A stretch of 64,000 nucleotides of DNA, taken from Chytridium lagenaria. Its lineage: Eukaryota > Chytridiomycota > Chytridiomycetes > Chytridiales > Chytridiaceae. A model generated the notes under the pieces. That model was not told where the DNA came from. It did no database searches and worked only from the letters and a program-made list of their open reading frames with translations. The DNA lies in NCBI GenBank assembly GCA_025449115.1, contig JAHLKC010000122.1:1-64000 (forward strand), in the 5' to 3' direction. The position numbers were made by a program, and so were the translations under genes. This document shows, piece after piece, positions 1-11,519 of the stretch. The stretch's first letter is position 1; the number at the start of each line of letters is the position of its first letter.

Positions 1-1263
1 TACCGACTGGATTCCAAAACAGCGACCGGTGACTACGCATGGCTGCTAATTCAATGTAAGTACCTCTTTAGTATGTTAATACTCATTCGCTTCGCCAAAT
101 GTCATTTAATGTCAATGTACAGACGTTCCTGATCACGCAAAGGTGAGAGCTTGAATAATATGTATGTAAGGCTAAGTCTTGCGATTTTTATTCACGTTCA
201 GGTTCGCGATAAGGTGAGGATCTGAAAGACATGCGAATGATAAGAACATGAGGATCAATAACTCATCACAATATATCAGATGCTTTATGCGGCATCAAAG
301 GCTACCCTTTCGAAGGAATTGGGTGATTCCAAGTTCATCGACTTTTTCCACACCACCAACAAGGTATTCTTAAAATTCTATAGGATCTTGATGACTTACT
401 TTAGTATAGGAGGAGGTGACGCTTGAGGGATATGGCAAGCATCTTAAGCACAAGGAGGCTGAAGCTCCTTTGACCGAGAGGGAAATTGAAAACGAGCGCG
501 TGAGAAAGACTGAGGTACGAGCATTGCCTAATTTTGCAGAACTATTTCTCATCTTCTTCAATTTCGCCAGGTAGGAGCTGATATCGGAACTTCCACCAGA
601 AGAACGAACGCGACAAGCATTGGGTTACCCGTGACGGATGACGTCCGTGGCGCATTAGAGCAGTTTAAAGAGAATCAAATCAACGCGGCCGTTTTTGTAA
701 GTCACTTTTGACGTCCACCTTATTGTCGTAGACTAGACTAGACTTTTTACTTACCTTGACATTGTTAAGGTAATTGATGGAGAAACCGAGTCTATAGGCC
801 TTCACTCTGCGCAAGCGGAGGTGCGACCTTCAGCTTTGAAGGATTTGGTAGACTCTTCGCAGCCATGCTTCTTACTGTACAGAACGCTGACGGACCAGAA
901 AACAGCATTTGTCTATGTGTAAGCTATCTTCTGTTGGACTACGAACCTTTATCTGCAATATTTCGTATGTTTACCCTATTTGCTTTAGCTGCCCACCTTC
1001 CTCTAAAGTCAAATCGCGCATGGTCTACTCATCCTCCAAAGCTGCTTTCTTGCAGTACAGCCAGGCAGATTTTGGCATCACGGTTGATTTGAAGGTATGC
1101 CTATTGACGTAGTTATCAGTGGTCTGACAATACGCAGTCTGAGCTAGACGGCATGCATGAGATCACAGAAACTTTCTTCTCTGATGAACTTACCGCCACT
1201 GTCCCTTCGTTGGCACCAACGAAACCTGCCTTTGCAAAGCCAGCGCGACCTGGCCGTAAATAA
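1..1263 (+). CDS. TWF1: Twinfilin, 5' end outside window
   Basis: Twinfilin is a cytoplasmic actin-monomer-binding and filament-capping regulator made of two ADF-homology domains. The window starts inside the first ADF-H domain. Exons joined by short GT-AG introns give the helix motif MLYAASKATLSKE, a charged linker, then a second ADF-H domain (from about 590) ending in the paralogous helix motif SRMVYSSSK. After it come a TADFLYEE-like segment (ITETFFSDELTATV) and the basic tail FAKPARPGRK, both typical of twinfilin C-termini. The two ADF-H helices plus this tail separate it from cofilin (one domain) and coactosin. At least six introns are visible; the reading frame stays open across them without correction. 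The stop is TAA at 1261-1263. The N-terminal 60-80 residues lie upstream of the window. Confidence 0.88.
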
Positions 1264-1787
1264 ATGTTAACTTTTCTTGATACACGGAAAGCCAATCAAC
1301 TCACTCAGACCCTTTGTAGGCAGTCAAGCATCCCGTCCCAATCATTCTTCGTTGTTAGAACCTTTTTAAGCTGTTTTATCTTGTTCCGTGTGCGCTATAG
1401 AGTAACAGAAGGCCCATAAACCCCATGGAACAGAATAAATGAATCTATACCGTATCACAGATCGAACGACGAGAACGGAAGACTTTTTTTTGACCGTCCT
1501 CCGTCTTTAACTTGACCTCACTCTCAGCTACGTCGCCAGCTCGTTTCGTGCAGCCCCTTGAGTTGCTGAGGGGCGCCAGCATCACATCCTCCTCAAAGAA
1601 GACAAATCTCTTTCCCAACGCGCCTCTTCGTTGAGAAATTTACAAGTGAAACCCATTTCACCTCCTTGAGTTCAGCCCTCAACGAAACGACGCATCCACC
1701 CGCATTACGGGCATCCCAGATCTCTTCGTCTGCAGCATCTAGGGATAGCCTGACAGAGACCGCGTTGTCTAGTGATAAGGTTGAACC
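1264..1787. other. Intergenic region and probable 5' leader of the PUF gene
   Basis: No convincing coding region. The segment holds the 3' end of the twinfilin transcript and a C/T-rich stretch (about 1490-1780) that probably contains the promoter and leader of the downstream RNA-binding protein gene. Short open frames here have no recognisable domain. Confidence 0.5.
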
Positions 1788-4700
1788 ATGGACCATCCCA
1801 AGAGCAGCAGCCCCGAGGCCATGTTCTCATCCAACGCCGTCCCCTCAAACTCGTTCTTTGCCGAACCCCCGGATACGGAGCCAACAGACGGCTTAGTTTA
1901 CTGGAAGAGCAACCCGAGTCTATTCAAAAGCTTTCCTCGTCGTCCGTGTCAGCTGTTCATCCCAGCGTCCCCGCATTTCGCAGGACAAGAGCCGAAACCT
2001 TCTCTTCATTCCCATCCAAGCTCCTCCCTGATGACCACATCCCATCACTTGCACCCATTGGTTCATCGCATGGAGGAAGCGGAGGAATAGGAGGAAGAGT
2101 GAGGTCTGGTTCTCTTTCTCTTCCAGCCAACGATCTCGCCCTCGCATTCGGCCCATCTCTTTTCTCCACTTGGCAACCATCCACTTCACCCAACATGCCC
2201 TCTTCTGGGTTCGCGGGTGTCGACATGGATGGCACTGGACCCACCGGAGGTGCTATTCCCTCTGGCAGTCAAGTGCCGGGCAACGTCAGCCTGAATGGAG
2301 GGAATGGCCAAGGAGGCGCTGCAGGTGCCACCGGAACGTCCCCCAGCCTCTACGCCTCCAGCCGCCCCACCTCCAACCTTGTTTCTCATGCAGCCCTTGC
2401 TGATTCCATGGGAACGCTCACAGAGGAAAGCGCGGTTGCACGCACATTGGATTACCTTGGTCTGGATGATAATGATGCAGGAATGATGCCTCGACGAACA
2501 TCCTCGGGTAATCCTTCATCAGCGACGAATGCTCTTCACATGGGACAATTCTTGAGGTCTCATACGAGTCCAAGACTTCAAGGGTTGGATATACTTAATT
2601 CTACTATGGCACCGGCGCCTTCGTTCGACGGCCGCGGCGTTGTTACCATTCTCGCATTTGAGACAGCATCATCAGCAGCATCAGATGGGACACAGCCGAT
2701 CGCGGTCTTACTCGTGGCCGTTGGGGAGACGTTTTCTTTTAACATGCCGTCATCCAACCCCGCCCCGTGTATCGCCCCAGGTCGTCGTCCATCGCGCATA
2801 TTGAGCTTAACTCGCTCGAGTTTTCGATTGCAGCGAGCTCGCTCCTCGCGCAGTCTTCAAGAGGAGAGTCCTGACCTGAACATGGAGGTGAGTCGATTTT
2901 TTGATTTCCTTAGATTTTGCTTGGTTTGACTTGGTTTCTCACGCTCTGTACTTTCAACTTCTAATGTGCTCGACCCGCAACTCATCCGCACACCCACATC
3001 CGCGTAACTTTATGTACGCACCGATACCGATGACTATGAATACTCAGATCTCTCCTCCCGACCTCTCTCAGGGCCATATGGGGAACAGCTATCTTGATCA
3101 ACCCACCCAGCAGCAAATGTCAGCCTTGAACCTCGGAACCCCGACAGGCACACCAAACGCTTCCTCTATGGCAAACGGTGGTAACACCACGATGGCACCC
3201 TCCGTTCACTGTGGATAGGCAACATTGACGCCAACCTCAGCCCTGCCGACCTTTTAGCTACATTTAGCCCATTCGGCCCCATCGAAAGTCTTCGTATCTT
3301 GCCGAGAGGGAATGTGCGTTTGTGAATTACGTTAGGACGGAGGATGCGGTGATTGCAAGGGAGGCATTGCAAGGCGCTAGGATTGGTGGATCACCTCAGG
3401 GGCCAGGAAGTTTTGGAGTTGGACCGTCAGCAGCTGTCAAAATTGGATTTGGAAAGGTGGAGGCGATTGGTGATACCCAGGGCATGCAGCCCACAAAGAG
3501 TTTATGTAAGTATTCCATTTCTTTCAATTCCGATCAATTTGTATTTCATTAATGTTTCTTTTCATTAAAACTCCCTAACCGTCTATAATTCTTGTTGCAA
3601 ATGTAGGGGTTGGAAATATTCCACCTTCGACGGAACCCGCTGAGCTGGAAGCTATTTTGCAGCGTTTGGGCCTGTGGAATCGGCTCGCGTGCTTGTAAGT
3701 TAAAGCAAAGATTTTTATTCTCCGTTCTTCCCTAACGATTTAAATCAGACCCACAAAAACTGTGGATTTATCAACTTTGATAGACTTGAGGATGCGATGG
3801 AAGCACGAAAGACAATGAATGGGAAGGATATTGGTGGATGCACAGTTAAGATTGGGTATGCAAAAGTTCCTGGAAAGAGCGGACAAAACGATGGATTTAG
3901 CGTTCAGTTTGGCGCTGGTGGGGTTGTTTCGGGTGTGAATGGTGTGAATGATGGCAGCGACAATATTGTTGAATCTTTGGATGGTCAGACCCCTGCTATT
4001 TTGGGTGATGGTGAGTTTAAACTTCTTTCCTATTAAACCGGCTGATAATTTTAAGACACTTACGCGGTCGGCGTTATCTACCCTGCCTGAGCCCATGGCA
4101 AACAGAAAGGTTGATCAGGCAAGGCTTCGTGAAATGCGAAAACGTCTTGAGGGCCATGTGCCGCCGAAGGAAGTGGAGACCATGTTTCATGAAATCCTCA
4201 GCGAGACGATTGATCTTTGCACAGGTAAAACTTTTATATCATCTGGTTCAACATTCATACGATTCCTTTAGACTATATTGGCAACGTTGTTGTTCAAAAG
4301 ATTTTGGAAAAGAGCCCCGATAACCATCGCGTTGCTTTGATGGAACAGATTTCGCCACATATGGCCGTTATCGGTGTTCACAAGAACGGCACCTGGGTTG
4401 TCCAAAAGATGATTGACATCGCCAAGACCCCAGCTCAGATGGCCGTGATCGTTAACTCGCTCAAGAAATATACACCCCCACTCCTTCTGGATCAATTTGG
4501 CAATTACGTGGTTCAGTGTTGTCTTCGTATGGGACCTCAGCGGAATCAATTCATTTTTGATGCCATGCATACCAAGATTGTAGACATTGGTTTCGGAAGG
4601 TTTGGTGCGAGGGCTGTTAGAGCTTGTCTTGAATCACAGTATACTACAAAGAGGCAGCAGAAGCATGTTGCCATGTCCATCGTGCAGAATGCTGGACAGT

Positions 4701-5591
4701 TGGTGACGAATCCTAATGGAGCAATTTTGGTCACGTGGCTTTTGGATACGAGTTCGTTGCCTGGACGGTATAGGGTGATTGCGCCTAAATTAGTACCGTT
4801 TGTGGCTGCTTTCTGTAATCATAAGCTTGCGTCTTCGACTATTTTGAAGCTGGGTATGCGTTTTTCATATATTCTACTTTATTGCTTACTTAAGTTTTTT
4901 TTTTGGTTACATATAATCTAATGATTTCATTGGTCTTCCTTATATGCAGTTAATCAAAGGATTGAGCTCGATGCTCGTGAAGTGATTATCAAGGAGCTTT
5001 TCTTCCGTGATGAAAATATCCTTCGCGAGGTGCTCTCTGATTTTAGCCACGGCGTATCAACCATCCAAAAGATTTTATCCACCGCTTGCGTAACGCCCGA
5101 AGAACGCGTTCGTCTTGCTGATCGTGTCCGTCTCGTTCTCTCTCGTCTCCCTGAAGTTCAAGAAAATCCGGTCGGCTTTAAAAGACTTCTCGACGAACTC
5201 GCTGCGATCCCTTCCTCACTCTCCCTTAACGACCCTTCGCCTCTGAACTCCCACGATATCGTCTCACCTTTGACCCCCATGCAGGGTTCTTCGCCAACCC
5301 GTTAGCTAATAACGCGAACCCTAACGGCGGCTATTACACAGGTCCAGGCGGTCACCCTACCCCTAATCACCCTCAACCGATGGGAATGGGTGGACCTGGG
5401 TATTACACTACTTCGCCAAGTACGGGTGCCCACCATACATGACACAAGTGCCAGGGGGTTACTCGATGGTGGCGTCTGCGGGACCACCGTGGGGGATGGG
5501 GCAGCCGGCACCTTATGGACTTCATCCATACCACGCCGTACAGCAGGGAGGCGGACAGTACAACCAGATGCAATCATCATCGCAATCCTAG
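1788..5591 (+). CDS. RRM and Pumilio-repeat RNA-binding protein (JSN1/Puf1-Puf2/Mpf1 type)
   Basis: Predicted cytoplasmic mRNA-binding regulator of the fungal family that joins RRM domains to Pumilio repeats. From the ATG at 1788 there is a Ser/Gly-rich disordered N-terminus with the family motifs RSGSLSLPANDLALAFG and RTLDYLGLDD. Two RRMs follow: RRM1 from about 3200 (LWIGNID ... AFVNYV) and RRM2 from about 3605 (WVGNIPPST ... CGFINFDRLEDA). From about 4110 to 5200 there are six or seven Pumilio repeats with helix signatures such as GNVVVQK, TWVVQK and NYVVQ. The tail is Gly/Pro/Tyr-rich. Introns lie near 2886, 3508, 3694, 4009, 4225 and 4853. The frame breaks without an intron near 1900, 3203, 3303, 3667 and 5285; adding one base at each of the last four restores conserved sequence such as SRSLWIGNID and QRFGPVESARVL. 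I treat these as sequencing errors. Confidence 0.88.
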
Positions 5592-6091
5592 TGGATTGAT
5601 TTATTATTTTTTTACGTGCCCATTATTTCCCAATAATAATTGTTTTCCTTCGTTTTTCATAAAGTGCTAAAATCCCGGTGTTTGCTCTCTTTCGTTTTTT
5701 GCAATATTGCGCCTTATGTTGCATACATGAACGACAAAAGTAAAGAATGAGGTTCCTTATGAAAGAAAAGTATCGAGGTTGAATTAAAGATGCGAAATCT
5801 GACAAAACGACGTATGGCCATTAAAAATGGTATCGATATTTCCGTTTGACGATAATATGGTTTAGAGACAGGTAGCCCGGACTTCCCTGCACTTCTGACG
5901 ATGGAACCATTTGCGCCGTCAGACACCAAACTTCTTTGCAATGTTCCCTCATTCCTTCTCCTACTAATAACCACAACCGCATCCCTCACTACACAATGCT
6001 TCTTGACCTCCATGGCTCCTTCTCTGGCAACATCAATGCTGGGATTTTAATAGAAGAAAAATTGTCTTGAAAAACAGTAACTGCGAACACC
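5592..6091. other. Intergenic region
   Basis: Separates the PUF gene (3' end, AT-rich) from pinin. Open frames on either strand here are short and carry no recognisable domain. The last 40 bases before 6092 are the likely leader of the pinin gene. Confidence 0.45.
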
Positions 6092-7014
6092 ATGGGAGAG
6101 ACGGACAACCATCAGGACTTCAAGTGAGCCCACATCTTTGCACATCGTCACCGTTCTTCATAAGAGGAGGCAACAGTGTTTTGAAGCTAAAGATTTAACT
6201 GTTCTGCCTCTGTCTTTTTTCGCAAACAGGGACGACGTAGACTCGAAAAAGAGACCACATGCAGCCGAACCCACCGTAAGCCCTTTAAGAAAAACTCCCC
6301 ACTAACTTCTTAGGCTGACGAAGCAAAACGTCCGCGCAACGAAGATCCCGTTCAACGTCAGCGAGGTCAACGTATGTTTGGTGTTCTCCTGGGGACCCTA
6401 TCCAAATTCAAGGAAAACATCTACGAAAAAGACCGAGGCGGTGAGTCATTGCAAGGAAATACGGTTGCTGAATGTGCTTTTAGGAGTTACGAAGGGAACA
6501 GCTTGAGCAGCGACTGGCGGAAAAGCTGAGAAAGGAACATGAAAAGTTGGAGGAGGAGGTAACCCGGGAGAAGGAGAGAAATAGGATGCGGATGTTGGCG
6601 CAAAAGGAGGAGGAGGCGAAGATAAGGAATGCTTATACTGTTAGTTTGGCGCATTCTTAATTTCTGCTTCCAGTTGTATTCTGCCGTCCATCTATTTTTA
6701 TTTTATTTTCCTTTCATTATGTCTAATTTTATGAAAAAAAAAGGCCGACATCATCAACAACCAAAAATTAAACCTTTCCCGATTCCTCCAAACAAAGACG
6801 CAACCTCCCGTCTTTTTCTTACCCGCCAAACACAACGATGCGACCCAAGCACTTCTAGATCAAGCATGGAAAAAACTATATTGCACAAACGGAGACGGAA
6901 GGCGATGATATGGATACTGCACCATTTTCCTTAAGTGCGGGCGATGGGGTCAGATTGGATGCGGAGTTGGGAGGGGATGATGAGTTGGAGGATGTAGTTG
7001 GTGAAGCATTTTAA
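6092..7014 (+). CDS. Pinin/SDK/memA-domain protein, splicing-associated
   Basis: Pinin-family proteins are nuclear, exon-junction-complex and splicing-associated coiled-coil proteins. The ATG at 6092 opens a short acidic/basic N-terminus (ETDNHQDFKDDVDSKKRPHA) interrupted by introns. The family signature follows at about 6358-6440 (GQRMFGVLLGTLSKFKEN). A strongly charged coiled coil comes next (about 6485-6640, rich in Glu, Lys and Arg), then FLQTKTQPPVFFLPAKH and LLDQAWKKL. The last part is very acidic (ELGGDDELEDVVGEAF) and ends at TAA 7012-7014; reaching it needs one frame correction near 6880-6900. Introns lie at about 6126-6230, 6275-6314, 6440-6482 and 6639-6743. The length, about 200 residues, is short compared with animal pinin but normal for fungal members. 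It is convergent with the ubiquitin protease downstream. Confidence 0.8.
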
Positions 7015-7151
7015 TAAGTTGGCTTTTTTGTCTCGTATTATTAGGTATTGGGTGGAAGAGGTCAATGTAATTTGGTTGTATATATACATAGGTGTTTGCA
7101 TGAGGCCGTTTTGTGTTGCTTTCGTGCGCGAGACAACGCAGGCACGCATTG

Positions 7152-9952
7152 TTAATCCCTCCGTTTTTGGAAGAATAGAACGTATGCTGTGGATCCCATG
7201 CTTGACATTGTATTCTCTGAACATCGACTGACTTTCGAATCATTTCGCTGATACCAGTGCCCATCGTCTGCGTTTTTGCAGTGTGCAATGTAATGACCAC
7301 CTCCGAGTCCGCCCATGTGATTAGAGACGCCAAAGAGATCGTAGATGACGACTTTGTCGTGGCCTTTTTTTAAGTTAGGATTTGAAATTGGAGGTGTTGT
7401 ACCTGGTGTTTTGCTCATTATTGTGTCGAGAGAGAGCCGCTCAAGGGGGAATGAGACTTTGGTTTCGATTTTATCGCGGCTGAACATGGTGTAGGAGAAT
7501 CGTTTGAGGTCTGTTAAAGTTAAGCAAAAGCATTCAATTAGAATTTACAATAAATGGTAGAATCTCGGGTAAAACAAAAGAGGGAGGATAATTATTCCAT
7601 ACGCAAAACAAGGACTTCCGGACACCGATATAATCTCAACGATTTGCTTGCTTTCTGGTCAGATTTGCAGCGTCCGCATCTGTATAGTTGTTCGAGCACT
7701 TCTTCAGTAGCAAATTCGCTTAAACAGTCGGTAATGCTGCATTCTTTTTCCACAACTCCTCTCCGATTCTGCATAACAATTAACGTAAAGAACGCTTGAC
7801 GGGAATACCTTGGGGATGGGAAGGGATAAGTCCCAGAATGTGTCGAAAGTGGTGGAGAGATGTCCGCAGGTCAGACAGGTGACGGTGCTTTGGAGTTGAC
7901 CGCCGAATATGTCTGTTTGAGTACAGTTAAATGTTGTGAAAGTTAATCATTCTTACCAAAAACCAGGCTGCTGCTTGTTGCGTGATATCGAGCCCATGAA
8001 AACCGCGCCTTCTCCACGTCGCTTAAAAAATATATTGTTATATTCATTTCAGCAAATATAGTAAAGTAAAACTTGGCAAAGATACAAAGAAGACATTTAA
8101 GGTTAACATTCGTACTTTAGAGAATCTACATCGTTATCTCTATAAGTAAACTTCGGTCTCTTTAAAACCCTATTCAAGTCCTCATGTAGCCCATCTAGCA
8201 TGAAGCGTAGAAACTCTAAAAGCTTAGAAAAATAGAACTCCGTTTCTCAGTCGAACCTTGCGCATCCTGTTGGCTAAAATTAATGTTAGCAAAAGTATAA
8301 CGGTAAAAACTAAATCCTTACTTATATCCTGCAAATTGAGGTGCCCAATACTCCACATATCGTTTTAAATTTGATGGATTATAGGTTTTGCCGCTATCTC
8401 CAATATACTTCATAATTTCCCTTACGGCCTCTCCAAAAGCTTGCGCTAATTTTAATATGGTGGAAGTAAATTAAATTGGTACCTGTTGCGAGTTGTCCCT
8501 TTAGCGGACTTGTTGTATTTATATGCCCTTTGTGTTCACCGCTCAAAAAATAGCCAGTCAGTAGCTCCGAAGCAAATATGCATTGAAGGATTGAATTCAT
8601 GAAGCACTACAGGAAAATGTAAGAAGATGAGGCTAATATAAAATGAGTACCGTATTGCCGAGATTTGCCAATCCGACCAAACCACGGGGTGATGTCGGCT
8701 GCCTATTGAACATGTACTGGTGCTGCATTTCAGTACGGTGTGCTTTTTAACTACTTTTTTGGACAGATGGACTCACTTTTAGAGTTTCTGTGCGTTTTGG
8801 TATATGCATGCTTAAAAGCATTTCAATCTCGTGATGTAGTCCTTTTCGGTGGGATGAGACGTGTTCAGTGGATCCTGTTTAAAATTAGAAATCTTGAGGG
8901 TAACGGCAGAAAATTACGTTTTATGGATGTTTGACTTGTTCTTTCCCGAACGGGTTCAGTGGGTTTTGTGTTTGCTTCATACTTGCTTGCGTGGTAATTG
9001 ACGGAGGGAAGGGAGGATGCGCTAGACTTGATGTAAGGAGAGAGGAGGACTCGATCCATTTTTGAACGTTCAGAAGATGAGGCTGACGTTGGTTTTGTTG
9101 GTGATGCGGGTACAGGTTCCGAGGGTGTCCTTGCGCGAGGTTTTATAATATTTATCATATCCACTCTTAAAGATGATTTCCGTCTATCGTCACGTCCAAT
9201 AGAAGGTGATCTTGTCTTCTCCGATATTGACTTTCTTCTTACATCCGCCTCTGATGAGCTTCCTTTCAAAGAATCGGATTTAGCGTCGTCAGAGTTTGGT
9301 GTGGATCGGGTTTGTTTTGACGATGAACCCCCACTGTAAATCAAAAACGTGTCCTTCATCCTAGAATTAAATGACATTGCACCAGTCGGGCTGCTGCTAC
9401 TAGAGAGCTTGTAATCCGACATCTTTGTCTCCTCCTTTGATCTCATTATCACCCGTGATGGTGACGAAGTTCCAAGAATATTCCGCCGTACATCACTTGC
9501 ACTCGCAGTTGAATTTGATTGAAGCTGACGACCATGTTTACCGGTTTGTAAGAACTCTTTCGAGTCTGATTCTTTGGCGCCAGTACTATTGGCCAAGGAT
9601 CTTGGTGTCCCTGACAAGCTTCCTGAACGACTTCTTTGAGACGTTACTCCAGATGATGAAGACTTTTTCAGTTCTTGAGGCTCGTTGTAGCTTTTTGTCC
9701 CATATGAATATCCTCCTGCTCTGTTTGACAATGCAGTATCTGCCACTGTGTTGGGGCTACTTCTCTGCGACTTAAACGAACCAATAAGGCCATATCGCTA
9801 AACCAGAAATATCAAGACAAAGAGAGCGTTAAACGTTTTTTCTTTTTTCTTTGAAATATCGATAGTGACGGCAACAGGCCAACCTTTGGGTCTCCCCCGC
9901 CGCTAATAGTTGTCGCAAAGCTGCTGGTGACCGGATCGTGCGGGGTCTTCAT
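7152..9952 (-). CDS. Ubiquitin-specific protease (USP/UBP, C19 family)
   Basis: Cysteine protease that removes ubiquitin from proteins. The likely start is the ATG at 9952 (a short first exon, [11 protein letters not shown]). A roughly 270-residue Ser-rich, basic, disordered region (9746-8880) follows. The catalytic domain opens near 8720 with [20 protein letters not shown], which holds the nucleophile Cys at an exon junction (about 8600). Zinc-ribbon-like Cys pairs appear as VTCLTCGH (about 7885) and YRCGRC (about 7680). The His box is near 7290 ([12 protein letters not shown]), followed by [10 protein letters not shown]; the protein ends KKRRD at 7152. Closest by motif order to the USP2/8/21-like group, but the exact orthologue is unclear. 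Many small introns interrupt the catalytic half. Its start codon is 30 bases from that of the divergent Cue2-like gene. Confidence 0.85.
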
Positions 9953-9982
9953 CTCATGGGTGAATGATTTTGACAATCCCTC
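9953..9982. promoter_or_regulatory. Very short divergent intergenic segment between two start codons
   Basis: Only 30 bases lie between the inferred USP start (9952, minus strand) and the CUE/Smr gene start (9983, plus strand). If both starts are right, the promoters or leaders must overlap the opposite coding sequence. No TATA-like element is present in it. Confidence 0.4.
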
Positions 9983-11446
9983 ATGGATTGGTCTCTTGAA
10001 ATCGGATTTCTGGCAGAGGTGTTTCCTCTGCAGGAGGAAAAGGTGCTCAGAGGCCTATTTGAGCGATCAGGATACGATATTGAGCTATGTGTCAAGGAGT
10101 TAACAGAGCTTATGGGGGGAGACTTATCGGACGGTAACGATGATAACGCACAAGAGTTGGAGCTGCAATCTCTTATTGACCTGGGGATTGACCCGATCGA
10201 GATACTTTACTCAAAGCTACCTCATGTCCCTGCTCACAACTTGAGAGCAACACTTGAATACTGTGGACAGAATGTTTCAAGCGCATTGAGTGTGTTATTA
10301 AGCAATTCTGGGAGCCAACGAGTTTCAAAGGATGAAAACGATATTGAGCTTCTTCAATCGCTCTTTCCAACAGTTGACCGATCGGATCTGCAGTCGGCTT
10401 TGAAAGCACATAGTAACAACGTCGAGGAAGCAGCTGAATTCCTTGTGAAAGCTGAACATATGAATGGAGTAACTGCGGTGCCTCAGCTGGTAAAGATATA
10501 CCGTTTTCATCCCTTTACTAACCATGCAATTTCTCATTTAGGAAGGTGGACGGGAGTACGACGTCATTCAGCTCAAAGAGATGTTTCCAAAGTATTCCGA
10601 TGCCGACTTAAAAAAGATCCTTCGAGTTCAAGGCGGATTACATCGTTCTATTAATTATCTCGCCGAACGCAATTCAGACCCATCGGCCGTCGCAAGATAC
10701 GAAAGGGCCGGGGGCCCGGCACCTTTTTCGAAAGTCGCAGCGGCGCAGAAAGATCTAACAACAGCTTCTTGGTTTAATTTCCAAGTATCAGGTGGAAGAA
10801 GCACGGATGCAGGCGAACCGGACTCGAATGTTCGAAACTCGTACCCATTTACCGATAGCAACGATCATATGGATCCCGATTATTGCCGAAAAATGGCCAG
10901 CGAATATCATCAAAAGAGAGTGGATGCATTCCAAAGGGCTGCTTCTTGCTTTAAGAGAGGGAAATTGACAGGAAGAGGGACGGCAGCATATTATGCAGAA
11001 ATGGTGAGAGTTGAGTTTCGGGGTAGTCCTGATAACATATAAAGGGTCAAGCAGAAACCAAAAAAATGGAACATTGGAACCGACTCGCAGCCACCGCTGT
11101 GCTTCGTCAGAATGGCGAGCTTCACAAACAGGAGGCTGGTTCGATTATCGATCTTCACGGACTTACTCGGGCAGAAGCTCTTAAGGCGATTGACCATCAT
11201 GTTAACGAATGGTACAATGCGAAGGGTGCGAATTCGTACCCCTCGGCTCCATTAAAAGTGATTACAGGGTCAGGGTCACATTCCAAAAAGAATGAGCCGG
11301 TTTTACTTCCCTCTGTCTTGGGGCACCTCAAGAAAACTGGATGGAAAACTCATTATGAGCCAGGTCAAGGTAATATCCAGTCGACCATGTTGAAAACCGT
11401 ATTAAAGTTGCTTTCAGGATGGTTCTATGTAGTGCCGAAACAGTAG
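9983..11446 (+). CDS. CUE-DUF1771-Smr protein, Cue2/N4BP2-like ribosome-rescue endonuclease
   Basis: Cue2-type proteins bind ubiquitinated, collided ribosomes and cleave the mRNA in no-go decay. The ATG at 9983 gives MDWSLEIGFLAEVFP. Three CUE-like ubiquitin-binding segments follow: FLAEVFPLQEEKVLRGLFE, ELLQSLFPTVDRSDLQSAL and QLKEMFPKYSDADLKKIL. A DUF1771 helix lies at about 10870-11080 (YCRKMASEYHQKRVDAFQ). The C-terminal Smr domain begins near 11145 with IIDLHGLTRAEALKAI, where the DLHG motif is catalytic/RNA-binding, and continues with VITGSGSHSKKN. The second Smr motif is GSG rather than the common GRG. Two clean introns (10489-10542 with branch-like CTAAC, and 11004-11043) restore an unbroken frame of about 455 residues, ending VVPKQ. 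Domain order matches yeast Cue2. Confidence 0.88.
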
Positions 11447-11519
11447 CTCTTTCTCTTGCCAATCTCACGCCGCGTTAACTCCTCTCAACTCACAATAAAC
11501 TTGAATTTAATTTTTTCCA

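Noticed and set aside
2901..3218. Separate small gene between the PUF N-terminus and RRM1
   Set aside because: It runs directly into RRM1 after adding a single C near 3203, so it is part of the PUF gene.
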